A stretch of 6,880 bases of DNA. It comes from Candidatus Omnitrophota bacterium (GTDB lineage: Bacteria > Omnitrophota > Gorgyraeia > JAFGHF01). The position numbers and the translations under genes were made by a program. The stretch lies in NCBI GenBank assembly GCA_018899075.1, contig JAHIIS010000132.1, positions 1 to 6,880 on the forward strand. The letters are read 5' to 3'. The stretch's first letter is position 1; each line of letters opens with the position of its first letter. Of the stretch, positions 1-6,880 are shown piece after piece. The notes beneath the pieces are model-generated. The model did not search any database. It was not told where the DNA came from and saw only the letters and a list, made by a program, of their open reading frames with translations.

Positions 1-3000
1 CCGGAAAAAGGTATTAGCCACGGCTTTATTAAGAGTCTTTGGTTGTGAAAAAGACGAAAATATTTTAGCGGCTTTTTGCGGGCTTGAAAAAATAAGTCCG
101 CTCAGCTCCGGCAAATTACGTAAGTTGTTGGGGCGGACCCTCGCTTGCCCAATTACCGACCCTGCTACAGGCCAGATTATCGCAGATAGATTCGAAAAGC
201 TTAGCGAGCCAGTGATTAAAAAACTTGGCGCTGCATCCCGTATTGAAAAAATCATCCTTTTAAAGAAGGACGTACCCGAGATTTTAAATACTTTAACAAA
301 GGACCGCACCCGAACCAAAGAAGAAGCCTCTATTGAAATATATCGAAAACTGAGACCTGCGGATCCCGCTACGCCTGAAGCCGCTTCTGCTTTAATAAAA
401 AGACTGTTCTTTGACCCAAAAAGATATGACCTGGGTAAGGTAGGTAGATATATTTTAAACAGGAAATTAAAGTTAAAACACGGGCTGCAGGAGCGCCTTT
501 TAGATTTAGAGACCTTGAATTTCGCAATCAGGGCTTTAATCGATTTAAGGGCAGGGCTCGGCAAGACAGATGATATTGACCATTTAGGCAACCGCAGAGT
601 CCGCACCGTGGCTGAACTTTTGCAGAATCAATTTCGGATTGGCCTGGCCAGGCTCGAAAGGACCGTTAAAGATAGAATGGCAATATATGACTTAGAGAAT
701 ATGACGCCGCATAGTCTGGTTAATTCGAAACTCGTCTCCACCGTTATTAAAGACTTTTTCGGCCGCAGCCAGCTTTCTCAATTTATGGACCAGACCAATC
801 CGTTGGCAGAATTGACTCACAAAAGACGGCTCAGCGCTCTGGGGCCCGGAGGATTGAGCAGGGAAAGGGCCGGTTTTGAAGTGCGCGACGTGCACTATTC
901 GCACTATGGAAGAATATGTCCGATTGAAACCCCTGAGGGGCCGAATATCGGACTAATTGCTTCGATGAGCACTTACGCCCGCGTAAACGAATTTGGTTTT
1001 TTAGAGACGCCGTATAGAAAAGCAGTCAATGGAAAAGTTACGGATAAAGTAGAATATTTGTCGGCTGATGTAGAGGATGACAAAATTGTTGCCCAGGCAA
1101 ATGAGCCTCTCGACAAAAAAGGGCGTTTTATAAATAAAGTGGTCGCCTGTCGCTACCTGGCCGATTTTCCCAAGATGCCCCGGAATAAAGTGGAGTATAT
1201 GGACATATCGCCCTGTCAGTTGGTTAGCGTAGCCGCTTCCCTGATTCCCTTTTTAGAGCACGATGACGCCAATCGTGCCCTGATGGGTTCAAATATGCAG
1301 CGGCAGGCTGTTCCTCTGTTGCAACCCGAGCCTCCCTTGATTGGTACGGGCCTTGAAGCGCGCGTGGCAGCTGATTCGGGGACAATGCTAGTGGCGGAAT
1401 CGGCCGGTGCGGTTAAGTATGTGCAGACAGATAAGGTTATTATCGATAATACGACGTATAACTTGAAGAAGTTTATCCGCAGCAATACCAATACCTGCAT
1501 TAATCAAAGGCCGATAGTGAAAGTAGGCCAAAAGGTCAAGGCAGGCCAGGTTATTGCTGACGGCACAGCCACTAAGGACGGAGAACTGGCCCTGGGACGC
1601 AATATTCTGGTAGCTTTCATGCCCTGGCGCGGCTATAATTTTGAGGACGCGATTTTAATTAGTGAAAAGGTGATAAAAGAAGATATTTATACTTCTATCC
1701 ATATTGAAGAGTTTGAAATTGAGGCCAGAAATACAAAGCTGGGGGATGAAGAGATTACCCGGGATATTCCCAATGTCGGAGAAGATGCCTTAAAGAATTT
1801 GGGTGCCAACGGGATTGTCCGTACAGGCAGCGAGGTGGCCGCGGCAGATATCCTGGTGGGCAAGATTGCCCCCAAGAGCGAAACAGAGTTGTCTCCGGAA
1901 GAGAAACTCCTGCGCGCTATCTTTGGAGAAAAAGCGGGAAACGTCCGCGATGCCTCTTTAACCGTTCCTCCGGGAATAGAGGGGATAGTTGTGGATACAC
2001 AAGTCTTTTCCCGAAAGGAGGCGCGCGGCAAATCTAAACAGGAGATTGAAAACGGGATCAAGCAGATTAAAGAAATTAAAGATTATTACCAGGGCCAGAT
2101 AAGGGAAGCGAAGAAAGAAAAGGCCAAAAAATTATCAAAACTTTTGCTCGGCCAGGCCGTTGCTAAAGATATCGTAGACAGTAAAACAGGCAGGACTTTA
2201 GTCTCCCAAAAAAAGGTTATAACCGCCAAAAAACTCGATAAAATTAAACCAAAAGATTTCCCCAAAATTAAACTCAAGAATTCGGCACGCCAGGAGCAGA
2301 TTAAGAAAGCAATAGAGTTCTATACCGACCAGATAAACAATTTAATCTACGAACAGGATAGAGCGATAGATAGGATTAAAAGAGGCGATGAGCTGCCTCC
2401 CGGAGTGCTAAAGAAGGTCGTAGTATACGTGGCTACAAAGAGAAGGCTCTCTGTGGGAGACAAGGTTGCCGGCCGGCACGGAAACAAAGGAGTGGTCGCC
2501 AAGATTTTGCCGGAAGAGGATATGCCTTTCCTGCCCGACGGCACGCCGATAGATTTAGTGCTTAACCCCTTGGGTGTGCCCTCAAGAATGAACGTCGGCC
2601 AACTTCTGGAGACCCAGCTGGGATGGGCGGCAAAAGCCCTCGGTTTGACGATTGCTTCCCCGGTTTTTGATGGGGTGGGGGAAGAGCAGATAAAAGAGCA
2701 GATGCAAAGAGCACAGCTCTCGGAGGACGGAAAGATAACACTTTATGACGGATGGACAGGCAAACCTTTTGAACAGAGAGTAAGCGTAGGCTACATTTAT
2801 ATGATGAAACTCATTCATCTGGTCGACGATAAGATACACGCCCGTTCCATCGGGCCCTATTCTTTAGTTACCCAGCAGCCTCTGGGGGGAAAGGCCCAGT
2901 TTGGCGGGCAACGTTTCGGCGAAATGGAAGTATGGGCACTGGAGGCCTACGGTGCCGCTTATACATTACAGGAGCTTCTTACAGTTAAAAGCGATGATGT

Positions 3001-3184
3001 AATCGGCAGGACCCGGGTCTACGAAGCCATTGTCAAGGGCGAGAGCGCCTTTCAGCCGGGGACTCCGGAATCGTTAAATGTCTTGATTAAGGAATTGCAG
3101 GGATTGGGGTTGAATGTAATTGCGGAACTTTCCCAAAAAGCCGCCGAAGCCAAAAAGAGGACCGAAAGGGAGAAGAAGCAATGA
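1..3184 (+). CDS. rpoB: DNA-directed RNA polymerase subunit beta, 5'-truncated by the window edge
   Basis: Catalytic-core subunit of RNA polymerase, which with beta' forms the active cleft that makes RNA from NTPs. The frame is open from base 2 (first full codon) to the TGA at 3182-3184, giving 1060 visible residues. The first residues ([15 protein letters not shown]) match the family's RKLPATxLLRALG segment, which lies about 200 residues into E. coli RpoB. The real start is therefore upstream, and the TTG at 125 is an internal Leu codon. In order I see: a short SI1-like region (about residues 30-75), [12 protein letters not shown], the rifampicin cluster (254-280), [14 protein letters not shown], the flap-tip helix [10 protein letters not shown] (632-641), a beta-i9 insertion (about 673-793), [12 protein letters not shown] with active-centre lysines 821 and 829, and the C-terminal [20 protein letters not shown] block. 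It ends in a charged tail ([10 protein letters not shown]). No frameshift is visible. The stop overlaps the rpoC start. Identity is certain; full length, probably near 1250 residues, is inferred from E. coli. Confidence 0.99.
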   Translation, partial: RKKVLATALLRVFGCEKDENILAAFCGLEKISPLSSGKLRKLLGRTLACPITDPATGQIIADRFEKLSEPVIKKLGAASRIEKIILLKKDVPEILNTLTKDRTRTKEEASIEIYRKLRPADPATPEAASALIKRLFFDPKRYDLGKVGRYILNRKLKLKHGLQERLLDLETLNFAIRALIDLRAGLGKTDDIDHLGNRRVRTVAELLQNQFRIGLARLERTVKDRMAIYDLENMTPHSLVNSKLVSTVIKDFFGRSQLSQFMDQTNPLAELTHKRRLSALGPGGLSRERAGFEVRDVHYSHYGRICPIETPEGPNIGLIASMSTYARVNEFGFLETPYRKAVNGKVTDKVEYLSADVEDDKIVAQANEPLDKKGRFINKVVACRYLADFPKMPRNKVEYMDISPCQLVSVAASLIPFLEHDDANRALMGSNMQRQAVPLLQPEPPLIGTGLEARVAADSGTMLVAESAGAVKYVQTDKVIIDNTTYNLKKFIRSNTNTCINQRPIVKVGQKVKAGQVIADGTATKDGELALGRNILVAFMPWRGYNFEDAILISEKVIKEDIYTSIHIEEFEIEARNTKLGDEEITRDIPNVGEDALKNLGANGIVRTGSEVAAADILVGKIAPKSETELSPEEKLLRAIFGEKAGNVRDASLTVPPGIEGIVVDTQVFSRKEARGKSKQEIENGIKQIKEIKDYYQGQIREAKKEKAKKLSKLLLGQAVAKDIVDSKTGRTLVSQKKVITAKKLDKIKPKDFPKIKLKNSARQEQIKKAIEFYTDQINNLIYEQDRAIDRIKRGDELPPGVLKKVVVYVATKRRLSVGDKVAGRHGNKGVVAKILPEEDMPFLPDGTPIDLVLNPLGVPSRMNVGQLLETQLGWAAKALGLTIASPVFDGVGEEQIKEQMQRAQLSEDGKITLYDGWTGKPFEQRVSVGYIYMMKLIHLVDDKIHARSIGPYSLVTQQPLGGKAQFGGQRFGEMEVWALEAYGAAYTLQELLTVKSDDVIGRTRVYEAIVKGESAFQPGTPESLNVLIKELQGLGLNVIAELSQKAAEAKKRTEREKKQ
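89..260 (+). other. Compact SI1 (beta-i4)-like region of RpoB
   Basis: Between the FCGLEK segment and the [12 protein letters not shown] segment, RpoB carries a short domain centred on [19 protein letters not shown]. This aligns by eye with the second half of the E. coli SI1 region (IAGKVVAKDYIDESTGELI). About 60 residues that precede that motif in E. coli are reduced here to roughly a dozen. It is a lineage-specific surface insertion that does not carry catalytic residues. Boundaries are approximate and come from recalled E. coli sequence, not a computed alignment. Confidence 0.6.
761..841 (+). other. Rifampicin-binding cluster I of RpoB
   Basis: Codons for [18 protein letters not shown] and the following THKRRLSAL, equivalent to E. 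coli positions 507-533. The residues whose change most often gives resistance are wild type: Q513 (779), D516 (788), H526 (818), R529 and S531 (833). Differences from E. coli are S508R, N518T, S522A, I524L and I530L. From memory, Arg at 508, Thr at 518 and Ala at 522 occur in other bacterial phyla, so they are not evidence of resistance. The pocket is predicted to be rifampicin-sensitive. Confidence 0.85.
2018..2380 (+). other. Beta-i9 (SI2)-type insertion of RpoB, lysine-rich
   Basis: About 120 residues lie between [10 protein letters not shown] and [13 protein letters not shown], the place where E. coli RpoB carries its SI2/beta-i9 insertion. The ends look like coiled coil ([20 protein letters not shown] at the start, [20 protein letters not shown] at the end). 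The centre holds [20 protein letters not shown] and a [15 protein letters not shown] stretch comparable to E. coli KLDKLPRDRWLEL. It is unusually rich in lysine. The insertion is lineage-specific and absent from Bacillota and Actinobacteriota, which helps to place the organism. Confidence 0.8.
3167..3172 (+). promoter_or_regulatory. Ribosome binding site of rpoC, inside the end of rpoB
   Basis: AGGGAG, a good match to the anti-Shine-Dalgarno complement, ends 8 bases before the rpoC ATG. It lies within the last codons of rpoB, so a ribosome finishing rpoB covers it. It supports the ATG at 3181 as the rpoC start. The surrounding stretch is purine-rich (GAAAGGGAGAAGAAG), so the exact pairing register is uncertain. 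Confidence 0.75.
3181..3184 (+). other. ATGA start/stop overlap joining rpoB and rpoC
   Basis: The rpoC start codon (3181-3183) and the rpoB stop codon TGA (3182-3184) share two bases, in the -1 register. This is the classic arrangement for translational coupling by a terminating ribosome re-initiating on the next gene. It would help keep beta and beta' at equal amounts. The overlap is seen directly; coupling is inferred. Confidence 0.9.
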
Positions 3185-6100
3185 GGGATGTCAATACCTT
3201 TGATGCTATATCTATAAAGATTGCTTCCCCGGAGGTTATTCGTTCCTGGTCCAGAGGTGAAGTCAAAAAGCCCGAAACCATTAATTATCGAACCTTTCGC
3301 CCGGAAAAAGACGGCCTTTTCTGCGAAAGAATCTTTGGCCCGACCCGGGATTGGGAGTGCGCCTGCGGCAAATATAAGCGGATTAAATATAAAGGTATTA
3401 TTTGCGACCGCTGCGGCGTAGAGGTAACCCGCTCTTCCGTAAGACGCGTACATATGGGGCATATTGAACTGGCCTCGCCTGTTTCCCATGTCTGGTTTTT
3501 TAAGGCTGTCCCCAGCCGCATGGCCACTCTTTTAAATATGGCCCTCAGAGACATAGAAAGAGTGTTATACTATGAGGAATATGTAGTTACCAAGCCGGGT
3601 GCTACTGCCCTAAAGAAAAAACAGCTTTTGACTGATGAAGAATACCAGAATTGTCTGGAGAAATATGACCAGGGCTTTACGGCCAGGATGGGCGCAGAGG
3701 CCATCCGCGATTTACTCAAAGAAATAGATTTAGATGCGACCATTACCAGGCTCCATAAAGAACTCGGTAATTGCAAAACTGATTTTGGACAGAAAAAGGC
3801 CCTTAAGACTTTACGCGTTTTAGAGACATTTAAAAAATCCAACAATCGCCCGGAGTGGATGATTCTGGAGATATTGCCGGTTATCCCTCCGGACTTGAGG
3901 CCCCTAGTTCCTCTGGACGGAGGCAGGTTCGCCACCAGCGACCTGAATGATTTGTATCGCCGGGTAATTAACAGGAACAACCGCCTGAAAAAACTTGTAG
4001 AATTGAAAGCGCCGGAAATAATTATCAGGAATGAAAAAAGGATGCTTCAGGAAGCGGTGGATGCGCTTTTAGATAACGGACGCCACGGACGGCCGGTTTT
4101 AGGGCCGGGAAACCGGCCTTTGAAGTCTTTAAGCGACATGCTTAAAGGCAAGCAGGGAAGGTTCCGGCAGAATTTGCTGGGGAAAAGAGTTGACTATTCG
4201 GGAAGGTCGGTGATTGTGGTCGGCCCTGAGCTTAAACTTCATCAATGCGGACTGCCTAAAAGTATGGCCTTAGAGCTTTTTGAGCCCTTTATTATTCGTA
4301 AACTCAAAGAACGCGGCTTTGTCCACACTATCAAAAGCGCCAAGAGAATAGTAGAGAAGGCCAGGCTCGAAGTCTGGGATATACTGGACGAGGTGATTCG
4401 CGACCATCCGGTTTTACTTAACCGCGCGCCCACCCTGCACAGATTGGGGATTCAGGCATTTCAGCCGGTACTCATCGAAGGCAAGGCGATCAAGATTCAT
4501 CCGCTGGTGTGCTCCGCCTTTAATGCCGACTTTGATGGCGACCAGATGGCTGTTCACGTGCCGCTTTCTTTAGAGGCGCAGATGGAGTGCCGCCTGCTTA
4601 TGCTTTCCAGCAATAACATCTTTTCTCCTGCTAACGGAAAGCCCTTAGCCACTCCCTCCCAGGATATTGTTTTAGGTTGTTATTATTTGACTAAAGAGAA
4701 ACCGCGGCTGGGAACTCACGGGAGGGTGTTTGCGACTGCTGAGGAGGTAATTATCGCTTATGAGGATAAAGAAGTTCCCCTCCACGCCAAAATAAAAGTA
4801 AAGATCGGCAACGAAATTATCGAAACTACAACAGGAAGGGTAATATTCAATCAGCTTTTACCTGAAGGTATGGCTTTTGTAAACGAGGTAATGAATAAGT
4901 CAAGATTGAGAGAGGTCATCTCTAACTGTTGTCGAAAATTCGGGCTGCATCAAACTATTCTGCTTTTGGATAAATTAAAGACAACCGGCTTTGAACAGGC
5001 AACCCTGGCCGGCATCTCCATATCGGTTGAGGAAATCAGGGTACCTGCGCAGAAAGGGCAAATTCTTAAGAAGGCCAAAGAAGAGGTGCTGGATGTAGAA
5101 AACCAATACAGAAACGGCCTGATTACCGATGGAGAGAGATATAATAAAATTATCGACATCTGGACTAAAGCTACGGATAAGATTGCCAACTTAATCTTTG
5201 AATTGCTTGATCCTTTTAACCCTATTTTTATGATGGCCGATTCGGGCGCCCGGGGTTCGCAGCAGCAAATCAGGCAGTTGGCAGGCATCAGGGGTTTGAT
5301 GGCCAAGCCTTCAGGGGAGATTATCGAAAGCCCTATTACTGCAAACTTTAGAGAGGGCCTGACTGTCCTGGAATATTTTATTTCCACCCATGGAGCAAGG
5401 AAGGGCTTAGCGGATACGGCCCTGAAGACCGCCGATTCCGGCTACCTGACCCGCAGGCTGATAGATGTGGCGCAGGACGTAATTGTCACTGAACATGACT
5501 GCGGCACCTTAAACGGCATTTTAATTGCCGCTATTATTGAGGGCGATGAGGTGGTCATCCCTCTTAAAGAGAGAATTATCGGCCGTGTCGCATTGGATAA
5601 TATCGTTGACGTAGTGAGCGATGAAGTAATTGTAGAGGCGGGTGAGGAAATTACGGAAGAGAAAGCGCAAGATATAGAAAAAGCAGGCATTGAAAAGATT
5701 CGCATCAGAAGCGTTTTAACCTGCGAGGCAAAAAGAGGCGTTTGCGTTAAATGCTACGGAAGGAATTTAGGCACGGGCAGACTCGTGGAACCTGGTGAGG
5801 CGGTAGGTATTATTGCCGCCCAATCCATAGGCGAGCCCGGAACGCAGCTTACAATGAGGACTTTTCATATCGGCGGCACCGCAAGCCGCGTTGTGGAACA
5901 ATCGTTTATTAAGTCTAAACACAAAGGAATAGTTAAATATATAAATCTGAAAACGATGGAAAGCTCCAAAAGCGGCGAGTATCTGGTCTTAAATAAGAAT
6001 GGCCAGGCGGTAATCTGCGATGAATCGGGCCGGGAATTAGAAAAACACACTCTTCCCTCAGGGGCAATCCTTAGCGTGGCAGAAGGAAAGATTATAGACA

Positions 6101-6880
6101 AAGAAAAGGTGTTTGTCAGATGGAATCCTTATATTTCGCCGATTATTTCGGAACTGAGCGGGCGTGTTAAGTTCGAAGATATCATTGAAGACAAAACGGT
6201 AAAGAAAGAGCTGGATGTGACTACCGGCCTTTACGATAGGGTAATTATCGACCATAAAGGAGAATATCATCCTCAGATTGTAATTCTCAACGAGAAAAAG
6301 GAGATATTGGCTGTATACACTATCCCTGTAGGCGCGCATATTGTAGTAAAAGATGGCCAGAAGATACAGGCGGGCACTCTTCTGGCTAAGACTCCCCGGA
6401 AGATTTCTAAAACGACGGATATCACAGGGGGCTTACCCCGCGTGGCGGAACTTTTCGAAGCCAGAAGGCCAAAGGACCCCGCGATTATCAGCGAAATTGA
6501 CGGAACAGTAGAATTGGGCACGACCAAGAAGGGCCAGAGAAGGATAATTGTTACCTCTTCCACCGGGATGAAAAAAGAATACGTCATCCCCCACGGAAAG
6601 CACCTCAATGTTTATAAAGGCGATAGGGTTACATCGGGCCAGAAACTTGTCGATGGCCCGATTGTTCCTCAGGATATCTTGCTGGTTTTGGGAGACAAGA
6701 AACTACAGGAATACCTGGTTGACGAAATCCAGGAAGTTTATCGACTGCAGGGAGTAGAAATCAACGATAAACATATTGAAGCTATTGTCAGGCAGATGCT
6801 AAAGAAAGTGAGCATCGAAGACTCCGGAGATACGGATTTTCTTGCAGGTATGCAGGTAGATAAATTTAAGTTTCAGGAAG
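3181..6880 (+). CDS. rpoC: DNA-directed RNA polymerase subunit beta', 3'-truncated by the window edge
   Basis: Largest RNA polymerase subunit. It supplies the catalytic magnesium site, clamp, bridge helix and trigger loop. The ATG at 3181 has a good ribosome site upstream and gives [20 protein letters not shown], which joins the family N-terminus directly and is about 10 residues shorter than E. coli. 1233 residues are visible, with no stop before the edge. In order: first zinc site C60, C62, C75, C78; sigma-binding coiled coil (about 255-300, with NRNNRLKKL); switch 2 [12 protein letters not shown] (332-343); NADFDGD with magnesium ligands D450, D452 and D454; DSGARGS; bridge helix (about 729-764); second zinc site C774, C848, C855, C858; trigger loop with M892, R893 and H896; SI3-type insertion (about 903-1077); [19 protein letters not shown]; and [17 protein letters not shown] near the end. 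By comparison with E. coli, roughly 100-130 C-terminal residues are cut off. All catalytic and metal ligands I can check are present. Co-transcription with rpoB is inferred from the overlap. Confidence 0.99.
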   Translation, partial: MRDVNTFDAISIKIASPEVIRSWSRGEVKKPETINYRTFRPEKDGLFCERIFGPTRDWECACGKYKRIKYKGIICDRCGVEVTRSSVRRVHMGHIELASPVSHVWFFKAVPSRMATLLNMALRDIERVLYYEEYVVTKPGATALKKKQLLTDEEYQNCLEKYDQGFTARMGAEAIRDLLKEIDLDATITRLHKELGNCKTDFGQKKALKTLRVLETFKKSNNRPEWMILEILPVIPPDLRPLVPLDGGRFATSDLNDLYRRVINRNNRLKKLVELKAPEIIIRNEKRMLQEAVDALLDNGRHGRPVLGPGNRPLKSLSDMLKGKQGRFRQNLLGKRVDYSGRSVIVVGPELKLHQCGLPKSMALELFEPFIIRKLKERGFVHTIKSAKRIVEKARLEVWDILDEVIRDHPVLLNRAPTLHRLGIQAFQPVLIEGKAIKIHPLVCSAFNADFDGDQMAVHVPLSLEAQMECRLLMLSSNNIFSPANGKPLATPSQDIVLGCYYLTKEKPRLGTHGRVFATAEEVIIAYEDKEVPLHAKIKVKIGNEIIETTTGRVIFNQLLPEGMAFVNEVMNKSRLREVISNCCRKFGLHQTILLLDKLKTTGFEQATLAGISISVEEIRVPAQKGQILKKAKEEVLDVENQYRNGLITDGERYNKIIDIWTKATDKIANLIFELLDPFNPIFMMADSGARGSQQQIRQLAGIRGLMAKPSGEIIESPITANFREGLTVLEYFISTHGARKGLADTALKTADSGYLTRRLIDVAQDVIVTEHDCGTLNGILIAAIIEGDEVVIPLKERIIGRVALDNIVDVVSDEVIVEAGEEITEEKAQDIEKAGIEKIRIRSVLTCEAKRGVCVKCYGRNLGTGRLVEPGEAVGIIAAQSIGEPGTQLTMRTFHIGGTASRVVEQSFIKSKHKGIVKYINLKTMESSKSGEYLVLNKNGQAVICDESGRELEKHTLPSGAILSVAEGKIIDKEKVFVRWNPYISPIISELSGRVKFEDIIEDKTVKKELDVTTGLYDRVIIDHKGEYHPQIVILNEKKEILAVYTIPVGAHIVVKDGQKIQAGTLLAKTPRKISKTTDITGGLPRVAELFEARRPKDPAIISEIDGTVELGTTKKGQRRIIVTSSTGMKKEYVIPHGKHLNVYKGDRVTSGQKLVDGPIVPQDILLVLGDKKLQEYLVDEIQEVYRLQGVEINDKHIEAIVRQMLKKVSIEDSGDTDFLAGMQVDKFKFQE
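4091..4118 (+). repeat. Perfect 9-bp inverted repeat inside rpoC
   Basis: GGCCGGTTT (4091-4099) and AAACCGGCC (4110-4118) are exact reverse complements separated by a 10-base loop, TAGGGCCGGG. The stem would be stable in mRNA. The loop has another GGCCGG that could compete for the same partner. No T-run follows, so it is not a terminator. It encodes part of [15 protein letters not shown], a conserved RpoC segment, and may be a by-product of the codons used there. Confidence 0.6.
4522..4542 (+). other. Catalytic magnesium loop NADFDGD of RpoC
   Basis: Codons for N448 to D454. The three aspartates D450, D452 and D454 correspond to E. coli D460, D462 and D464, which hold the catalytic Mg2+ for nucleotide addition. 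The motif is unchanged and is followed by the expected [13 protein letters not shown]. Confidence 0.97.
5887..6411 (+). other. SI3-type insertion in the RpoC trigger loop
   Basis: The trigger loop begins with TMRTFHIGG (R893, H896) but its second helix, [17 protein letters not shown], only resumes about 175 residues later. The intervening sequence aligns by eye along its length with E. coli SI3 (for example [20 protein letters not shown] against [21 protein letters not shown], and a later [16 protein letters not shown] against IVQLEDGVQISSGDTLA). In E. coli SI3 consists of two sandwich-barrel hybrid domains that move with the trigger loop. Its presence argues against Bacillota, Actinobacteriota and Thermus-type polymerases. 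Boundaries are approximate. Confidence 0.88.

Noticed and set aside
125..127. TTG at 125 as the start codon of rpoB
   Set aside because: The frame stays open to the window edge, and the 41 upstream residues match the conserved RKLPATxLLRALG region of RpoB. The gene is truncated by the window, not shortened in the genome.
761..841. Rifampicin resistance from the S508R, N518T and S522A differences
   Set aside because: The contact residues Q513, D516, H526 and S531 are wild type, and I recall the variant residues as natural in other phyla. This looks like lineage variation.
692..2839. Six reverse-strand reading frames opposite rpoB
   Set aside because: They are antisense to an intact, highly conserved gene, have low-complexity Ser- or Phe-rich translations, no recognisable family and no convincing ribosome sites. 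They are shadows.
4091..4118. Rho-independent terminator in rpoC
   Set aside because: The stem is good but no T-run follows it, and the site is in the middle of an essential coding sequence.
3052..6608. Reverse-strand frames opposite the rpoB end and rpoC, and a short + frame at 3221-3421
   Set aside because: All lie inside intact rpoB or rpoC codons. The + frame at 3221 is a shifted reading of the RpoC N-terminus and zinc region. None has independent support.
1..6880. Mobile element, CRISPR array, tRNA, riboswitch or attenuator
   Set aside because: The whole window is occupied by two continuous coding frames. I saw no spaced direct repeats, no tRNA-like fold and no non-coding gap.

Overview
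The window is ordinary core chromosome: two genes on the + strand that encode the two largest subunits of bacterial RNA polymerase. The 5' part is rpoB (beta subunit), open at the window's left edge and ending at 3184. The rest is rpoC (beta' subunit), starting at 3181 and running off the right edge. The genes overlap by four bases (ATGA), so coding density is 100 percent. There is no non-coding stretch, RNA gene, mobile element, CRISPR array, promoter or terminator that I can support. Reverse-strand reading frames and short alternative frames inside these genes are shadows.

Both proteins look intact over the visible part. RpoB has the rifampicin-pocket cluster, the flap-tip helix, the active-centre lysines in the [12 protein letters not shown] motif and the highly conserved C-terminal block. 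RpoC has the N-terminal zinc-binding cysteines, the sigma-binding coiled coil, switch 2, the NADFDGD magnesium loop, the second four-cysteine zinc site, the bridge helix and the trigger loop. Together they form the catalytic core of RNA polymerase; alpha, omega and sigma would complete it and are not in the window.

Organism: a bacterium with medium G+C content. The trigger loop is split by a large SI3-type insertion and beta carries a beta-i9 (SI2)-type insertion. This places it among the Gram-negative-type lineages (Proteobacteria, Bacteroidota, PVC and relatives) rather than Bacillota or Actinobacteriota. Details of the RpoC N-terminal region, recalled from memory, look closer to the PVC or Omnitrophota side than to Proteobacteria, but this is a weak inference without a tree.

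I found no undescribed system. The points worth a second look are small: the 4-base rpoB/rpoC overlap, a compact SI1 and a lysine-rich beta-i9 insertion that share a sequence motif, an unusual Val-His pair at a normally conserved RpoC position, and a perfect 9-bp inverted repeat inside rpoC.
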